Assembly: GCF_023715205.1 (NCBI RefSeq)
Contig: NZ_JAMBNR010000012.1
Span: forward strand, 1 to 64,000
Origin: Mesobacillus maritimus
GTDB lineage: Bacteria > Bacillota > Bacilli > Bacillales > Cytobacillaceae
DNA: 64,000 nucleotides
Reading direction: 5' to 3'
The position numbers and the translations under genes were made by a program. The notes under the pieces were generated by a model that saw only the letters and a program-made list of their open reading frames with translations, did not search any database and was not told where the DNA came from. Shown here in pieces: positions 17,949-25,653 of the stretch (positions are counted from its first letter, which is position 1; each line of letters begins with the position of its first letter).

Positions 17949-18263
17949 ATGCAACCATTTACTGAAAAAGTGATAAAAATCATTCAGGAGATTCCACCTG
18001 GAAAAGTCATGACGTACGGGCAAATTGCGAGGTGTGCGGGAAGTCCAAGGGCTGCACGTCAAGTCGTACGTGTTCTACATTCAATGAGTCGGAAGTATCA
18101 TCTACCATGGCACCGAGTGGTAAACAGTAAAGGGAAAATTGCGATCCAAGAAGATGCATCTTTTCAAGAGCAACTTCTTTCGCTAGAAAGTGAAGGAGTT
18201 GAAGTCGGGATTCAAGGGAGAATTGACTTGGAGAAATATCTGTTTCAACCGAAAGAAGTTTAA
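17949..18263 (+). CDS. atl: alkyltransferase-like (ATL) DNA repair protein
   Basis: A 104-residue protein of the MGMT DNA-binding fold: HTH at about 20-45 (GQIARCAGSPRAARQV) and the active-site region LPWHRVVNSKGK at about 53-64. The Cys of the PCHR motif is replaced by Trp (PWHR), the mark of ATL proteins, which bind O6-alkylguanine without repairing it and hand it to nucleotide excision repair. It lacks the N-terminal domain of full MGMT and is the usual ATL length. ATG start with AAGGAAGG upstream. Alkylation response is inferred from the family, not from visible regulation. Confidence 0.9.
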   Translation: MQPFTEKVIKIIQEIPPGKVMTYGQIARCAGSPRAARQVVRVLHSMSRKYHLPWHRVVNSKGKIAIQEDASFQEQLLSLESEGVEVGIQGRIDLEKYLFQPKEV

Positions 18264-18363
18264 AGCTTTTAACTACCGATTTAGCAGGTGATTTAGTGCC
18301 CGTCGTGGAATGATAAATTGTGAATGCGAAATATATTATGCTTGAATCACGAGGTGGTAACGG

Positions 18364-18861
18364 ATGAAAATCTCAATCATGAAACCAGCTGTTGAGCATG
18401 CTGCGTCGATTGCAGCCATTTGCACAACGGGTTGGAAACAAACCGTTGAAGGTGTGTTAAGTGAAGACTATCAAAAGCAAAATGTAGAATTTTGGTACAA
18501 TCTTGATCGAGTTCGTAGTGACATTCTCCAGGGAAGTTACTCTCATATTGGGGTCATAGATTCAGAGATTGTCGGGGTCATTGGCGGCGGGATGACTGGT
18601 CCAGCAGCCAGTGAGGTGTTTGTTCTATACGTTGACGAAACCTACCGATATCAAGGAGTCGGAAGGCTGTTGCTTGAAGCACTCACACAAGAGCAAATTG
18701 AGCAAGGTGCAGAAGAACAATGGGTTTCTGTTCAGGAAGGAAACCAACGTGGAATTCCTTTTTACGAGGCAAGAGGGTTTGTGTATCAAACAAACCAAAT
18801 CACTGATACCGATACAGGTGAGCAACAAGTGTCTTTGAGATATTCAAGATCCCTCATATGA
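18364..18861 (+). CDS. GNAT N-acetyltransferase
   Basis: A 165-residue acetyltransferase. The acetyl-CoA loop YRYQGVGRLLLEAL sits at about 97-110, followed by QEGNQRGIPFYEARGF (about 125-140), the usual GNAT motif A and B. The N-terminal ATICTTGWKQT region is typical of the small-molecule or protein-modifying branch. ATG with GAGGTGG upstream. It is isolated, followed by repeat copy D. The substrate is unknown. Confidence 0.85.
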   Translation: MKISIMKPAVEHAASIAAICTTGWKQTVEGVLSEDYQKQNVEFWYNLDRVRSDILQGSYSHIGVIDSEIVGVIGGGMTGPAASEVFVLYVDETYRYQGVGRLLLEALTQEQIEQGAEEQWVSVQEGNQRGIPFYEARGFVYQTNQITDTDTGEQQVSLRYSRSLI

Positions 18862-18874
18862 GTACATTTTTGGA

Positions 18875-19066
18875 AAAGGCTGTTTTCGTAAAAATTGTTG
18901 TTAAAATCCCTAATACGATTTTAACGAGATAGTAGCCATTTTGTATGTTTATAATTAGTCTGCAAGCTCTTTCCCATAAAACGTATCTATTTTTTTGAAT
19001 AACCTAGCACTTCAAAGTATTTATTGTTAAAAAGCAATAAAGTTTGAGAGAAGAGTTTTTGAAAAA
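18875..19066 (+). repeat. MITE-like repeat, copy D
   Basis: Begins AAAAGGCTGTTTTCGTAAAAAT and ends GAGAGAAGAG with a GGCC-type end. It contains GTTAAAATC-N7-GATTTTAAC at 18899-18924 and GCAAGCTCTTTCCC, but its 3' half is more diverged than B or F. Confidence 0.65.
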
Positions 19067-19107
19067 GGCCATTTCATTGATTAATGAAATGGCCTCAATA
19101 ATAGCTT

Positions 19108-20004
19108 TTAGACGTTTAATAAGTCAGCTTCTTTCGTCTTTTGTTTTTTATAAGTATAAAAGCCTTCTCCAGTGGCAATTCCTAATTTCCCCTTGTCAAT
19201 ATACTCTGTTTTTAAATAGTTTGCTATTTTCACGAACTCCGGATTTCCTGATTGTGCTTTTGCATTGGCAATATTATAAGCAGTTGTTACACCAATGATA
19301 TCCAGAATCGCAAACGGCCCTTTAGGAGCTCCAGTGGCAATTTGCCATGTTTTATCAATCGTTTCTACATCAGCAATTTCATTTACTAAAAGCATCTCGG
19401 CCGCTTCTAATAGTGGAACCAATAAGGAATTCAAGATATAACCTGGTTGTTCTTTATGTATTGGTAAGGCAACCATGCCAATTGCTTTCGCAAATTCAAT
19501 TAGATCAGTAAATACTTTTTCGTCCGTTCCTGGGTGTTTCATCACTTCAGCCGTATTGCTCACACAAATTTGGTTGGCAAAATGTAACGCTAAGAACTTT
19601 TCAGGTCGCCCTGTAGCCTCTGCAAATTGGCTTGGTAATAGAGTAGAAGAATTCGTGGCAAAAACGGTTTTTTCAGGAGCAACTGCACCTAACTTTTTAT
19701 AAAAATCTAGTTTAATTTCGACCACTTCAGGTACAGCTTCAATCACTAAGTCGGCATCTGCAACAGCTTGTGATAAGTCGCTATAGAATGTAATTCGATC
19801 AAAAGCAAGATTGACCTCTTCTTCAGTAGCTCCTAAGTGTTTTTGATAACGTGGTTTTAACTTTGCAATTCTTTCCTTTGCTTGTGAAACGGCTTCATCG
19901 GTAATGTCATATACAGAGACTTGAAACCCTTTAAAAGCTGTTTGAAAAGCAATCTGACTTCCAAGCACGCCACTACCTGCTACGGTAACTTTTTGATAAT
20001 CCAT
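19108..20004 (-). CDS. 3-hydroxyacyl-CoA dehydrogenase family protein
   Basis: A 298-residue NAD-dependent dehydrogenase. The dinucleotide fold is VTVAGSGVLGSQIAF (about 7-21), the adjacent NSSTLLPSQF loop is at about 118-127 and the C-terminal domain has the substrate segment KQPGYILNSLL and TGEGFYTY ending. The usual HFFNP catalytic segment reads LHFANQICVSNTAEV here, so substrate preference may differ from classical 3-hydroxybutyryl-CoA dehydrogenase. The ATG follows AAAGGGGAG. It is monocistronic. Two relatives are also in this window: cdhA and the truncated gene at the right edge. Confidence 0.8.
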   Translation of the reverse strand: MDYQKVTVAGSGVLGSQIAFQTAFKGFQVSVYDITDEAVSQAKERIAKLKPRYQKHLGATEEEVNLAFDRITFYSDLSQAVADADLVIEAVPEVVEIKLDFYKKLGAVAPEKTVFATNSSTLLPSQFAEATGRPEKFLALHFANQICVSNTAEVMKHPGTDEKVFTDLIEFAKAIGMVALPIHKEQPGYILNSLLVPLLEAAEMLLVNEIADVETIDKTWQIATGAPKGPFAILDIIGVTTAYNIANAKAQSGNPEFVKIANYLKTEYIDKGKLGIATGEGFYTYKKQKTKEADLLNV

Positions 20005-20270
20005 TCCTATTTCTCCCCTTTAAGTGAAAACGTTATCTTTCAAAAATATTATGGCATTTTTTTCATTAAAAAAGAAGAGATTTGTTAGAATTTTCTAATC
20101 TATCATAAAAACTGTATAAAAGGCGGATTGTTATATTGTTAATGAGGCGAAAATACTAGTCTTATATTTCCATGAACGCTTCCATATACCTATTGAATCT
20201 CTGTCCTTTTTTTACTAGATTTGTAATGAGTTACCATTATTTGATAAAAAACGACAAGAGGTGGAACAAC

Positions 20271-21704
20271 ATGTCCGTAAAAACAAAAACGCTCGCGGTC
20301 GCACTATCAACAGGGTTAGTAATCGGAGGTCTAACTGGCATTCCTGGTTTAACCCATACTTTCGCTGATTCCTCAGTAAAAAAAGATACTGTCTCGCAAA
20401 TGCAAAAGGCTCCTAAAAACGTAATTGTCATGGTTGGAGACGGTATGGGATTGGGACAATTAGAAATTGCCCGCTTAATGGAGTATGGCAAAGAAGGCAA
20501 ACTCCAGATGGAGCAGCTTGATAATGTGGCTTTAATGAGAACATATTCTGCTGATAATTATGTTACTGACTCTGGTGCGGCTGGAACAGCGATTGCAACT
20601 AGTGTGAAAACAAATAACGAATCTATTGGCGTGGATGCAAACGGAAACGAAGTTGATAGTATTCTAGATTTGTTCCAAGCAAGCGGTAAAAAGGTTGGGT
20701 TAATTTCAACCAATACGGTTGTCGATGCGACACCAGCAGCCTTTGGCTCAAGTGCACCAAATCGTTGGTCTGGTAGTGATGAAATTGCAAGGCAACTCTA
20801 TAATAGCGATATCGATGTAATCCTTGGCGGAGGAGCTAGTTATTTTTCGCCTGAGAAGCAAAGTGGTACCGATCTTGTAGAAAAGTTCCGTGAAGAAGGT
20901 TATGCCTTTGCAAGCGATAAAGACGAACTTGAAAACGTAGGTACTCCAGATAAACTTTTAGGCTTGTTCCATCCATCTTATATGAATTATAAACTTGATG
21001 TAGAAGAAAACAAATCCAATGAGCCTACTTTAAATGAAATGACAGCGAAAGCCCTCGATGTCTTATCAAAAGGAAAAAACGGTTTCTTCTTAATGGTTGA
21101 AGGTGCACGAATTGATCATGCGGCACATGCGGCTGATGTGCCTGGAGTATGGAAAGAAACGATTGAGTTTGACAATACGGTCAAGGATGTTGTTGAGTGG
21201 GCAAAAGGTCGTAAAGATACGCTTGTCGTTGTACTAGCGGACCATGAAACAATGGGCATGTCTGCTGCAGAAACAATGGAGATTGAAGCATTAAAAGAAA
21301 TCGAAGTTTCGCCAGAGTACATGGCAGGTCGGCTTAAGAAAGACGACAATGGTGAATTTACAACGGACAGCGTGAAGTCTGTTTTCAAAGAGTATGCCAA
21401 TATTGACCTTTCAGATGAAGATGTAGCTCAATTCCTTCAAAATATCAAAGACAACGAAGGCACCGTTTATCCGCAACATAAGGTCGGTTGGGAAATCGGT
21501 AGTGTCATCGCGAAGCGCTACAAAGTCGGAGTAATAGATCGTGAAGTTCGTGCTGAGAGTTCAACAGGTGGTCATACTGGAAACATGGTCCCAGTATTCG
21601 CGACGGGTGTAGGTAGTGAAAGATTTGAAGGTGTGCTTGATAATACAGACGTTTCAAAGCTTATTGCTGAAGCAGCGAAATTGAAGACCATTCCTGGTGA
21701 ATAA
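20271..21704 (+). CDS. phoA: secreted alkaline phosphatase
   Basis: A 477-residue alkaline phosphatase of the E. coli/B. subtilis PhoA family. A signal peptide (MSVKTKTLAVALSTG, then a stretch ending near residue 31) exports it. Metal and catalytic residues are visible: VGDGMG (D57), TDSGAAGTA with the nucleophile Ser101, EGARIDHAAHAAD, ADHETMG and TGGHTGNMVPVFATG. It releases phosphate from monoesters outside the cell. The ATG at 20271 with GAGGTGG upstream is chosen over an ATG at 20172 that would add a non-signal N-terminus. No convincing PhoP boxes were found. Confidence 0.9.
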   Translation: MSVKTKTLAVALSTGLVIGGLTGIPGLTHTFADSSVKKDTVSQMQKAPKNVIVMVGDGMGLGQLEIARLMEYGKEGKLQMEQLDNVALMRTYSADNYVTDSGAAGTAIATSVKTNNESIGVDANGNEVDSILDLFQASGKKVGLISTNTVVDATPAAFGSSAPNRWSGSDEIARQLYNSDIDVILGGGASYFSPEKQSGTDLVEKFREEGYAFASDKDELENVGTPDKLLGLFHPSYMNYKLDVEENKSNEPTLNEMTAKALDVLSKGKNGFFLMVEGARIDHAAHAADVPGVWKETIEFDNTVKDVVEWAKGRKDTLVVVLADHETMGMSAAETMEIEALKEIEVSPEYMAGRLKKDDNGEFTTDSVKSVFKEYANIDLSDEDVAQFLQNIKDNEGTVYPQHKVGWEIGSVIAKRYKVGVIDREVRAESSTGGHTGNMVPVFATGVGSERFEGVLDNTDVSKLIAEAAKLKTIPGE

Positions 21705-21782
21705 GAGAAAGAGAGAAAGCTAGGGAAATGCATATATTTAAGATAGGCTAGATAAATCGGGTGCATTAGCTTTGAAAGCACT

Positions 21783-21869
21783 GTAGATTGTAGTAGGGCG
21801 ATCGCGCAGACTCAAGTGTGCTCACCAACCGCTCCGCGAATAGCGAAGGGTCTTCGAACGGTAATCTAC
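21783..21869 (+). other. GC-rich structured island between phoA and the lipoprotein gene
   Basis: In an AT-rich gap this stretch is GC-rich. GTAGATT (21783-21789) is perfectly complementary to AATCTAC (21863-21869). Inside, GCGCA/TGTGC, CGCT/AGCG and CGAAG/CTTCG can form small hairpins. The layout is tRNA-like in outline but the T-arm does not pair and no anticodon arm is convincing. Function unknown. Confidence 0.35.
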
Positions 21870-21885
21870 TTATCTCATACAAAAC

Positions 21886-21921
21886 GAAAGACGGACCCAC
21901 AGGGGTCCGTCTTCCGTTTAT
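21886..21921. terminator. bidirectional terminator
   Basis: AAAGACGGACCC and GGGTCCGTCTTCC form a 10-bp GC-rich stem; it ends phoA and the minus-strand lipoprotein gene. Confidence 0.85.
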
Positions 21922-21935
21922 TTGAATAATGATCT

Positions 21936-22805
21936 TTACATTGGCATTTCTTCGGCAGTCTCAAGCACTTCTGCAGGAATCACAATTTCATCAATGGAGT
22001 TGTGTTTTGAATATTCTCCTTCCATTTGCTGAGAAAGTTTAACCGTTTGGTCCTCGATTGTGATTTCCATCTCCATATTTACATTCATTGTTTTCGGATA
22101 AAATGTTTCCTTATCTATTAAAATATCGTATACAACGGAATGGATTTTTAGGTTTTGCATCACATCTTCATTTCCGGCCATTTCTTGAGGGAGTGTCTGT
22201 TCGATCGTTTCCTGAATCAGTTCAGTAAACTCTTCACCCGAGGCAGTTAAGGCAAGAGCATATCCATTTTCCTTTTCCTCAAAAGAGACGTCCTCGCTAA
22301 ACTCTTCTAATTTCTTGATTTCATCAGCTGGATTTGTTTGTTGACCAGACAATTGCACCAATTGGTCTGTCATTTCAGCAGGAAACTTCATCCATGTAGC
22401 ACTTGTCGGATCATGCATATAGAAACCATCTTTAGAGAAATAACTTTCCGTCTTAATTGTTTCGGAAGCATCCGGGATGGTCATTTCCATCTTTTGATAA
22501 AAAGCAATCGGATCGGCAACGACTTCCATGAAGGTGGATGACTCAAGGGTTAGGTTTGCTTCTTCCACATCGGAAGTGATATCTTGAACAAGATTCATGT
22601 CCATCGCAAAGCTTTTCAAATCTGCAGATGCTTCAGTTGTTTTTGCAAACACTTCTTCTAATGTTAATGGTTCTTTCTTCGTTTCTTCAGTTGTTTCTGC
22701 GGACTCTTTTGTTTCTGTTTGATCCACTGATTCGGTGGTTCCGTTACATGCTGCTAGCAGTAAAATCAGTAGGAACCCGAACAATAATGACGATAATTTT
22801 TTCAA
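21936..22805 (-). CDS. DUF6612-like lipoprotein
   Basis: A 289-residue lipoprotein with a lipobox LLLAAC and an acidic Ser/Thr/Glu linker (about 20-45). The mature domain (about 50-285) begins LEEVFAKTTEASADLKSFAM and includes SYFSKDGFYMHDPTSATWMK, the layout of the DUF6612/LolA-like lipoprotein group common in Bacillaceae. The TTG start at 22805 is chosen because AAGGGAG lies 8 nt before it; the ORF extends upstream to 22850 without a ribosome site. It is monocistronic. Role unknown, perhaps lipid or peptide handling at the cell surface. Confidence 0.75.
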   Translation of the reverse strand: MKKLSSLLFGFLLILLLAACNGTTESVDQTETKESAETTEETKKEPLTLEEVFAKTTEASADLKSFAMDMNLVQDITSDVEEANLTLESSTFMEVVADPIAFYQKMEMTIPDASETIKTESYFSKDGFYMHDPTSATWMKFPAEMTDQLVQLSGQQTNPADEIKKLEEFSEDVSFEEKENGYALALTASGEEFTELIQETIEQTLPQEMAGNEDVMQNLKIHSVVYDILIDKETFYPKTMNVNMEMEITIEDQTVKLSQQMEGEYSKHNSIDEIVIPAEVLETAEEMPM

Positions 22806-23039
22806 CCCCAACACTCCCTTTTTTATGTTCAGTAAGTAATACGCCTTCAACAGGAGAAAGTTTCCTTTTTTAAGGATAATTTTAGAAAAAGATGGAATGA
22901 TAGAATTATATTTACATTGTATAAGAAGTCAAAATGGTGGCTAGGAAAATTTTTAAGGATTGATAGAAATGCTTTTAAAAAGTCATTCTTAAGGTGAGAA
23001 TTTTAATGAAACTGAAGCGTGGAGGTATTAGGAAAGAAA

Positions 23040-23068
23040 AAAACGGCAGTTCCATCTGCCGTTTTATT
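23040..23068 (-). terminator. terminator of the MFS gene
   Basis: AAACGGCAG and CTGCCGTTTTA form a 9-bp stem at the end of the minus-strand gene, followed by T on the minus strand. Confidence 0.8.
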
Positions 23069-24266
23069 ACACATATCGATTTCGTCCAGACAACATCCCA
23101 AAAACCATTACGATAAAAGAGACTAGTATCAAGGCCATCAATGGGACGTTCCAAAGATGTGTTAGATCGAATAAATATCCAATAAACAGGGGACCCACAG
23201 CGGCAAGAATGTAACCAGTTGATTGAGCCATTCCGGATAACTCAGCTGCTTGACGGCCATCGCGAGCACGCAGGCCAATATAACTTAAAGCTAATGGAAA
23301 GCTTCCACCTAAGGCAAGGCCAATTAACATAATGCTAATGATTAAAACTGGATAGGATGAACCAAGCCATAATCCAGTATAGCCAATGACCGAACATAAA
23401 CTTAATGCAAAGGAAATCCAAACTTGTGATTGAAACTTCCCGGCAAGTACTGGAATAAAGAAACTCGCAGGCAATCCGATTAATTGGGTAAAAGAAAGCA
23501 TCCAGCCGGCTGTTTGCAAACTCATCCCTTGACTGTGTAAAATCTCAGGTAACCAAGAGATCGTGACATAAAATAAGAAAGACTGAAATCCCATAAAAGT
23601 GGCGATTTGCCACGCAAGCGGCGATCGCCAAATCCGCGTAGAAGTAGGGGCTATTACTTTGACGACATTCCGATTTTTTTGATTCATTTTAAAAAGGAAA
23701 GTCCAAAGGATGATCGCAATGATCGCGGGGATACCCCAGACCATTTGAGCTCCTTGCCAACCAAGGTTAAACCCGACAGCTAATGGGATACTAACACCCG
23801 AAGCTAACGATGCAATTAAGCCCATTGAGGTTGAATAGACACTGGTCATTAAACCAAACTTTTTTGGGAATTTATCTTTCACCACTGCTGGTAATAATAC
23901 ATTTCCAATCGCAATCCCAAGGCCAACTAATAAAGTCCCAAGAAAGAGTAAAAACGCAGTCGGAATCGACCGAATAGAGATTCCTATGAATAGAATGATT
24001 AAGCCGAACAATAATGTCTTTTCGTTCGTTAAACGTATTGCAAGTTTAGGAACGAGCGGGCTCATAAAAGCAAAAACGACTAACGGTAAACTCATTAATA
24101 AACCAGCGCTCCAGTGAGCGAGACCAATATCTGTTTGAATCATCCCGACCAACGGACCAAGTGAGGTAATGGCTGGGCGTAGATTGAAGGCGACAAGGAT
24201 AATCCCTGCAATAAACAGATAAAGATAAGTTGATTTTACATAATCCTGTGACTTTGATAACTCCAA
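23067..24266 (-). CDS. MFS transporter, CynX/NimT family
   Basis: A 399-residue, 12-helix major facilitator. The first helix segment FNLRPAITSLGPLVG and the later SGMAQSTGYILAAVGPLF pattern are typical of the CynX/NimT (cyanate/2-nitroimidazole) group. Members export or import small anions or drugs; the substrate cannot be assigned. The TTG at 24266 has AAAGGAG 8 nt upstream; the ORF's earlier GTG overlaps that site. The gene is monocistronic. Confidence 0.85.
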   Translation of the reverse strand: MELSKSQDYVKSTYLYLFIAGIILVAFNLRPAITSLGPLVGMIQTDIGLAHWSAGLLMSLPLVVFAFMSPLVPKLAIRLTNEKTLLFGLIILFIGISIRSIPTAFLLFLGTLLVGLGIAIGNVLLPAVVKDKFPKKFGLMTSVYSTSMGLIASLASGVSIPLAVGFNLGWQGAQMVWGIPAIIAIILWTFLFKMNQKNRNVVKVIAPTSTRIWRSPLAWQIATFMGFQSFLFYVTISWLPEILHSQGMSLQTAGWMLSFTQLIGLPASFFIPVLAGKFQSQVWISFALSLCSVIGYTGLWLGSSYPVLIISIMLIGLALGGSFPLALSYIGLRARDGRQAAELSGMAQSTGYILAAVGPLFIGYLFDLTHLWNVPLMALILVSFIVMVFGMLSGRNRYV

Positions 24267-24433
24267 GGTGGGAACTCCTTTCACAATGACAAACTTTCTA
24301 AATTATAGCATAACAATGAGAAAAGGATGTTATGTTGAAATAGAAGCTGGTGAAAATAAGGGAAGGTTTATCTTTGAAAAATTTATTTTCAGAAAGTTTG
24401 TTGTTTGGCTGTACAAAGTTGTTAAGGTATCGG

Positions 24434-24439
24434 TATAAT
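24434..24439 (+). promoter_or_regulatory. -10 promoter element before the GH43 gene
   Basis: TATAAT lies 42 nt before the GH43 start codon. A -35 candidate (TGTACA, 24410-24415) sits 18 bp upstream. Moderate support. Confidence 0.45.
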
Positions 24440-24480
24440 AGGAATGTAAGTGATTACAAAGTTTTGGAGGCTAGGCTACG

Positions 24481-25467
24481 ATGGTGAAAAATACAAAACC
24501 GAATGAACCTTTAGTTACGCATATCTTTACTGCTGATCCTTCTGCACATGTTTTTGAAGGAAAGCTTTATATTTATCCATCACATGACCTTGATCATGAT
24601 GAACCATCAAATGATAATGGCGACCAATATAAAATGGAAGACTATCATGTTTTATCTATGGATGAAATCGGCGGACCTGTTGTCGACCACGGCGAAGTTC
24701 TTCATGTAAAAGATATTCCTTGGGCAAGCAAACAGCTGTGGGCACCGGATGCTGCTTTTAAAAATAATACGTACTATTTATTCTTTCCAGCAAGAGATCA
24801 TGATGGGATTTTCCGAATTGGAGTCGCAACAAGTTCGAATCCAGCAGGACCTTTTAAAGCAGAGGAAAACTATATCCCTGGTAGCTTCAGTATCGATCCA
24901 GCTGTCCTAGTCGATGATGACGACAGAGCGTATGTTTATTTTGGCGGCCTTTGGGGCGGTCAGTTGGAAAAGTGGCAGACACGTACGTTCAACCCGGATG
25001 CTGATGGCCCAGCAGCTACAGAGCCAGCTTTAGGACCGATTGTCGCAGAGTTAACGGATGATATGTTGAATTTTAAAGGGGAGCCGCAGGAAATCTCAAT
25101 TGTGGATGAAGATGGGAATCCAATTCTTGCAGGCGACGAAGACCGTCGATTCTTCGAAGGCCCTTGGGTTCATAAATACAATGGTTTATATTATTTATCT
25201 TACTCAACAGGAACTACTCATAAAATTGTTTATGCTGTCAGTGAAAACCCACAAGGTCCGTTTGTTTTCAAAGGAACGATTTTAAAGCCAGTTATTGGTT
25301 GGACAACTCATCATTCGATCGTACAATATCAAGATAAATGGTATTTATTCTACCATGACTGTGAATTTTCAGATGGAGTTAATCATAAACGTTCTGTAAA
25401 ATTCACAGAAATTCAGTATAACGAAGATGGCACGATTCAAATAATCGACCCCTATGGTGATAAATAA
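24481..25467 (+). CDS. glycoside hydrolase family 43, intracellular
   Basis: A 328-residue five-bladed beta-propeller hydrolase. The three GH43 carboxylates are visible: base D19 (TADPSAH), modulator D139 (SIDPAV) and acid E226 (FFEGPW). No signal peptide, so it acts inside the cell, likely on imported xylo- or arabino-oligosaccharides (arabinofuranosidase or xylosidase activity). The ATG follows GGAGG. It stands alone rather than in the xylose operon at 40-56 kb, but the function fits the same xylan use. Terminator follows at 25477. Confidence 0.85.
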   Translation: MVKNTKPNEPLVTHIFTADPSAHVFEGKLYIYPSHDLDHDEPSNDNGDQYKMEDYHVLSMDEIGGPVVDHGEVLHVKDIPWASKQLWAPDAAFKNNTYYLFFPARDHDGIFRIGVATSSNPAGPFKAEENYIPGSFSIDPAVLVDDDDRAYVYFGGLWGGQLEKWQTRTFNPDADGPAATEPALGPIVAELTDDMLNFKGEPQEISIVDEDGNPILAGDEDRRFFEGPWVHKYNGLYYLSYSTGTTHKIVYAVSENPQGPFVFKGTILKPVIGWTTHHSIVQYQDKWYLFYHDCEFSDGVNHKRSVKFTEIQYNEDGTIQIIDPYGDK

Positions 25468-25475
25468 GAAACGTG

Positions 25476-25512
25476 AAGACTGAACTCAATTTTGAGGTCA
25501 GTTTTTTTGATT
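25476..25512 (+). terminator. terminator of the GH43 gene
   Basis: GACTGAACTCA and TGAGGTCAGTTTTTTT form a 10-bp stem with loop ATTT. Confidence 0.85.
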
Positions 25513-25566
25513 ACCGCCCGCCTCACAAAAAGCTGGAAGGAAATCACTTCCTATTATAAATCCAAA

Positions 25567-25617
25567 AGAAAAGACTGCAGCAGCCCGAATTCCACCGAGT
25601 TTGACTGCAGTCTTCCT
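25567..25617 (-). terminator. terminator of the CocE-type gene
   Basis: AAGACTGCAG and CTGCAGTCTT are a perfect 10-bp inverted repeat separated by about 24 bases; a T-rich tract follows on the minus strand. Confidence 0.6.
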
Positions 25618-25653
25618 ACTATTCTAAGAGACTTAGATATAATGCCATTCTGT

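Noticed and set aside
20005-20270. PhoP boxes before alkaline phosphatase
   Set aside because: No pair of TTAACA-like direct repeats at the right spacing was found.
21783-21869. tRNA gene
   Set aside because: The outer 7-bp stem is there but the T-arm does not pair and no anticodon loop is evident.
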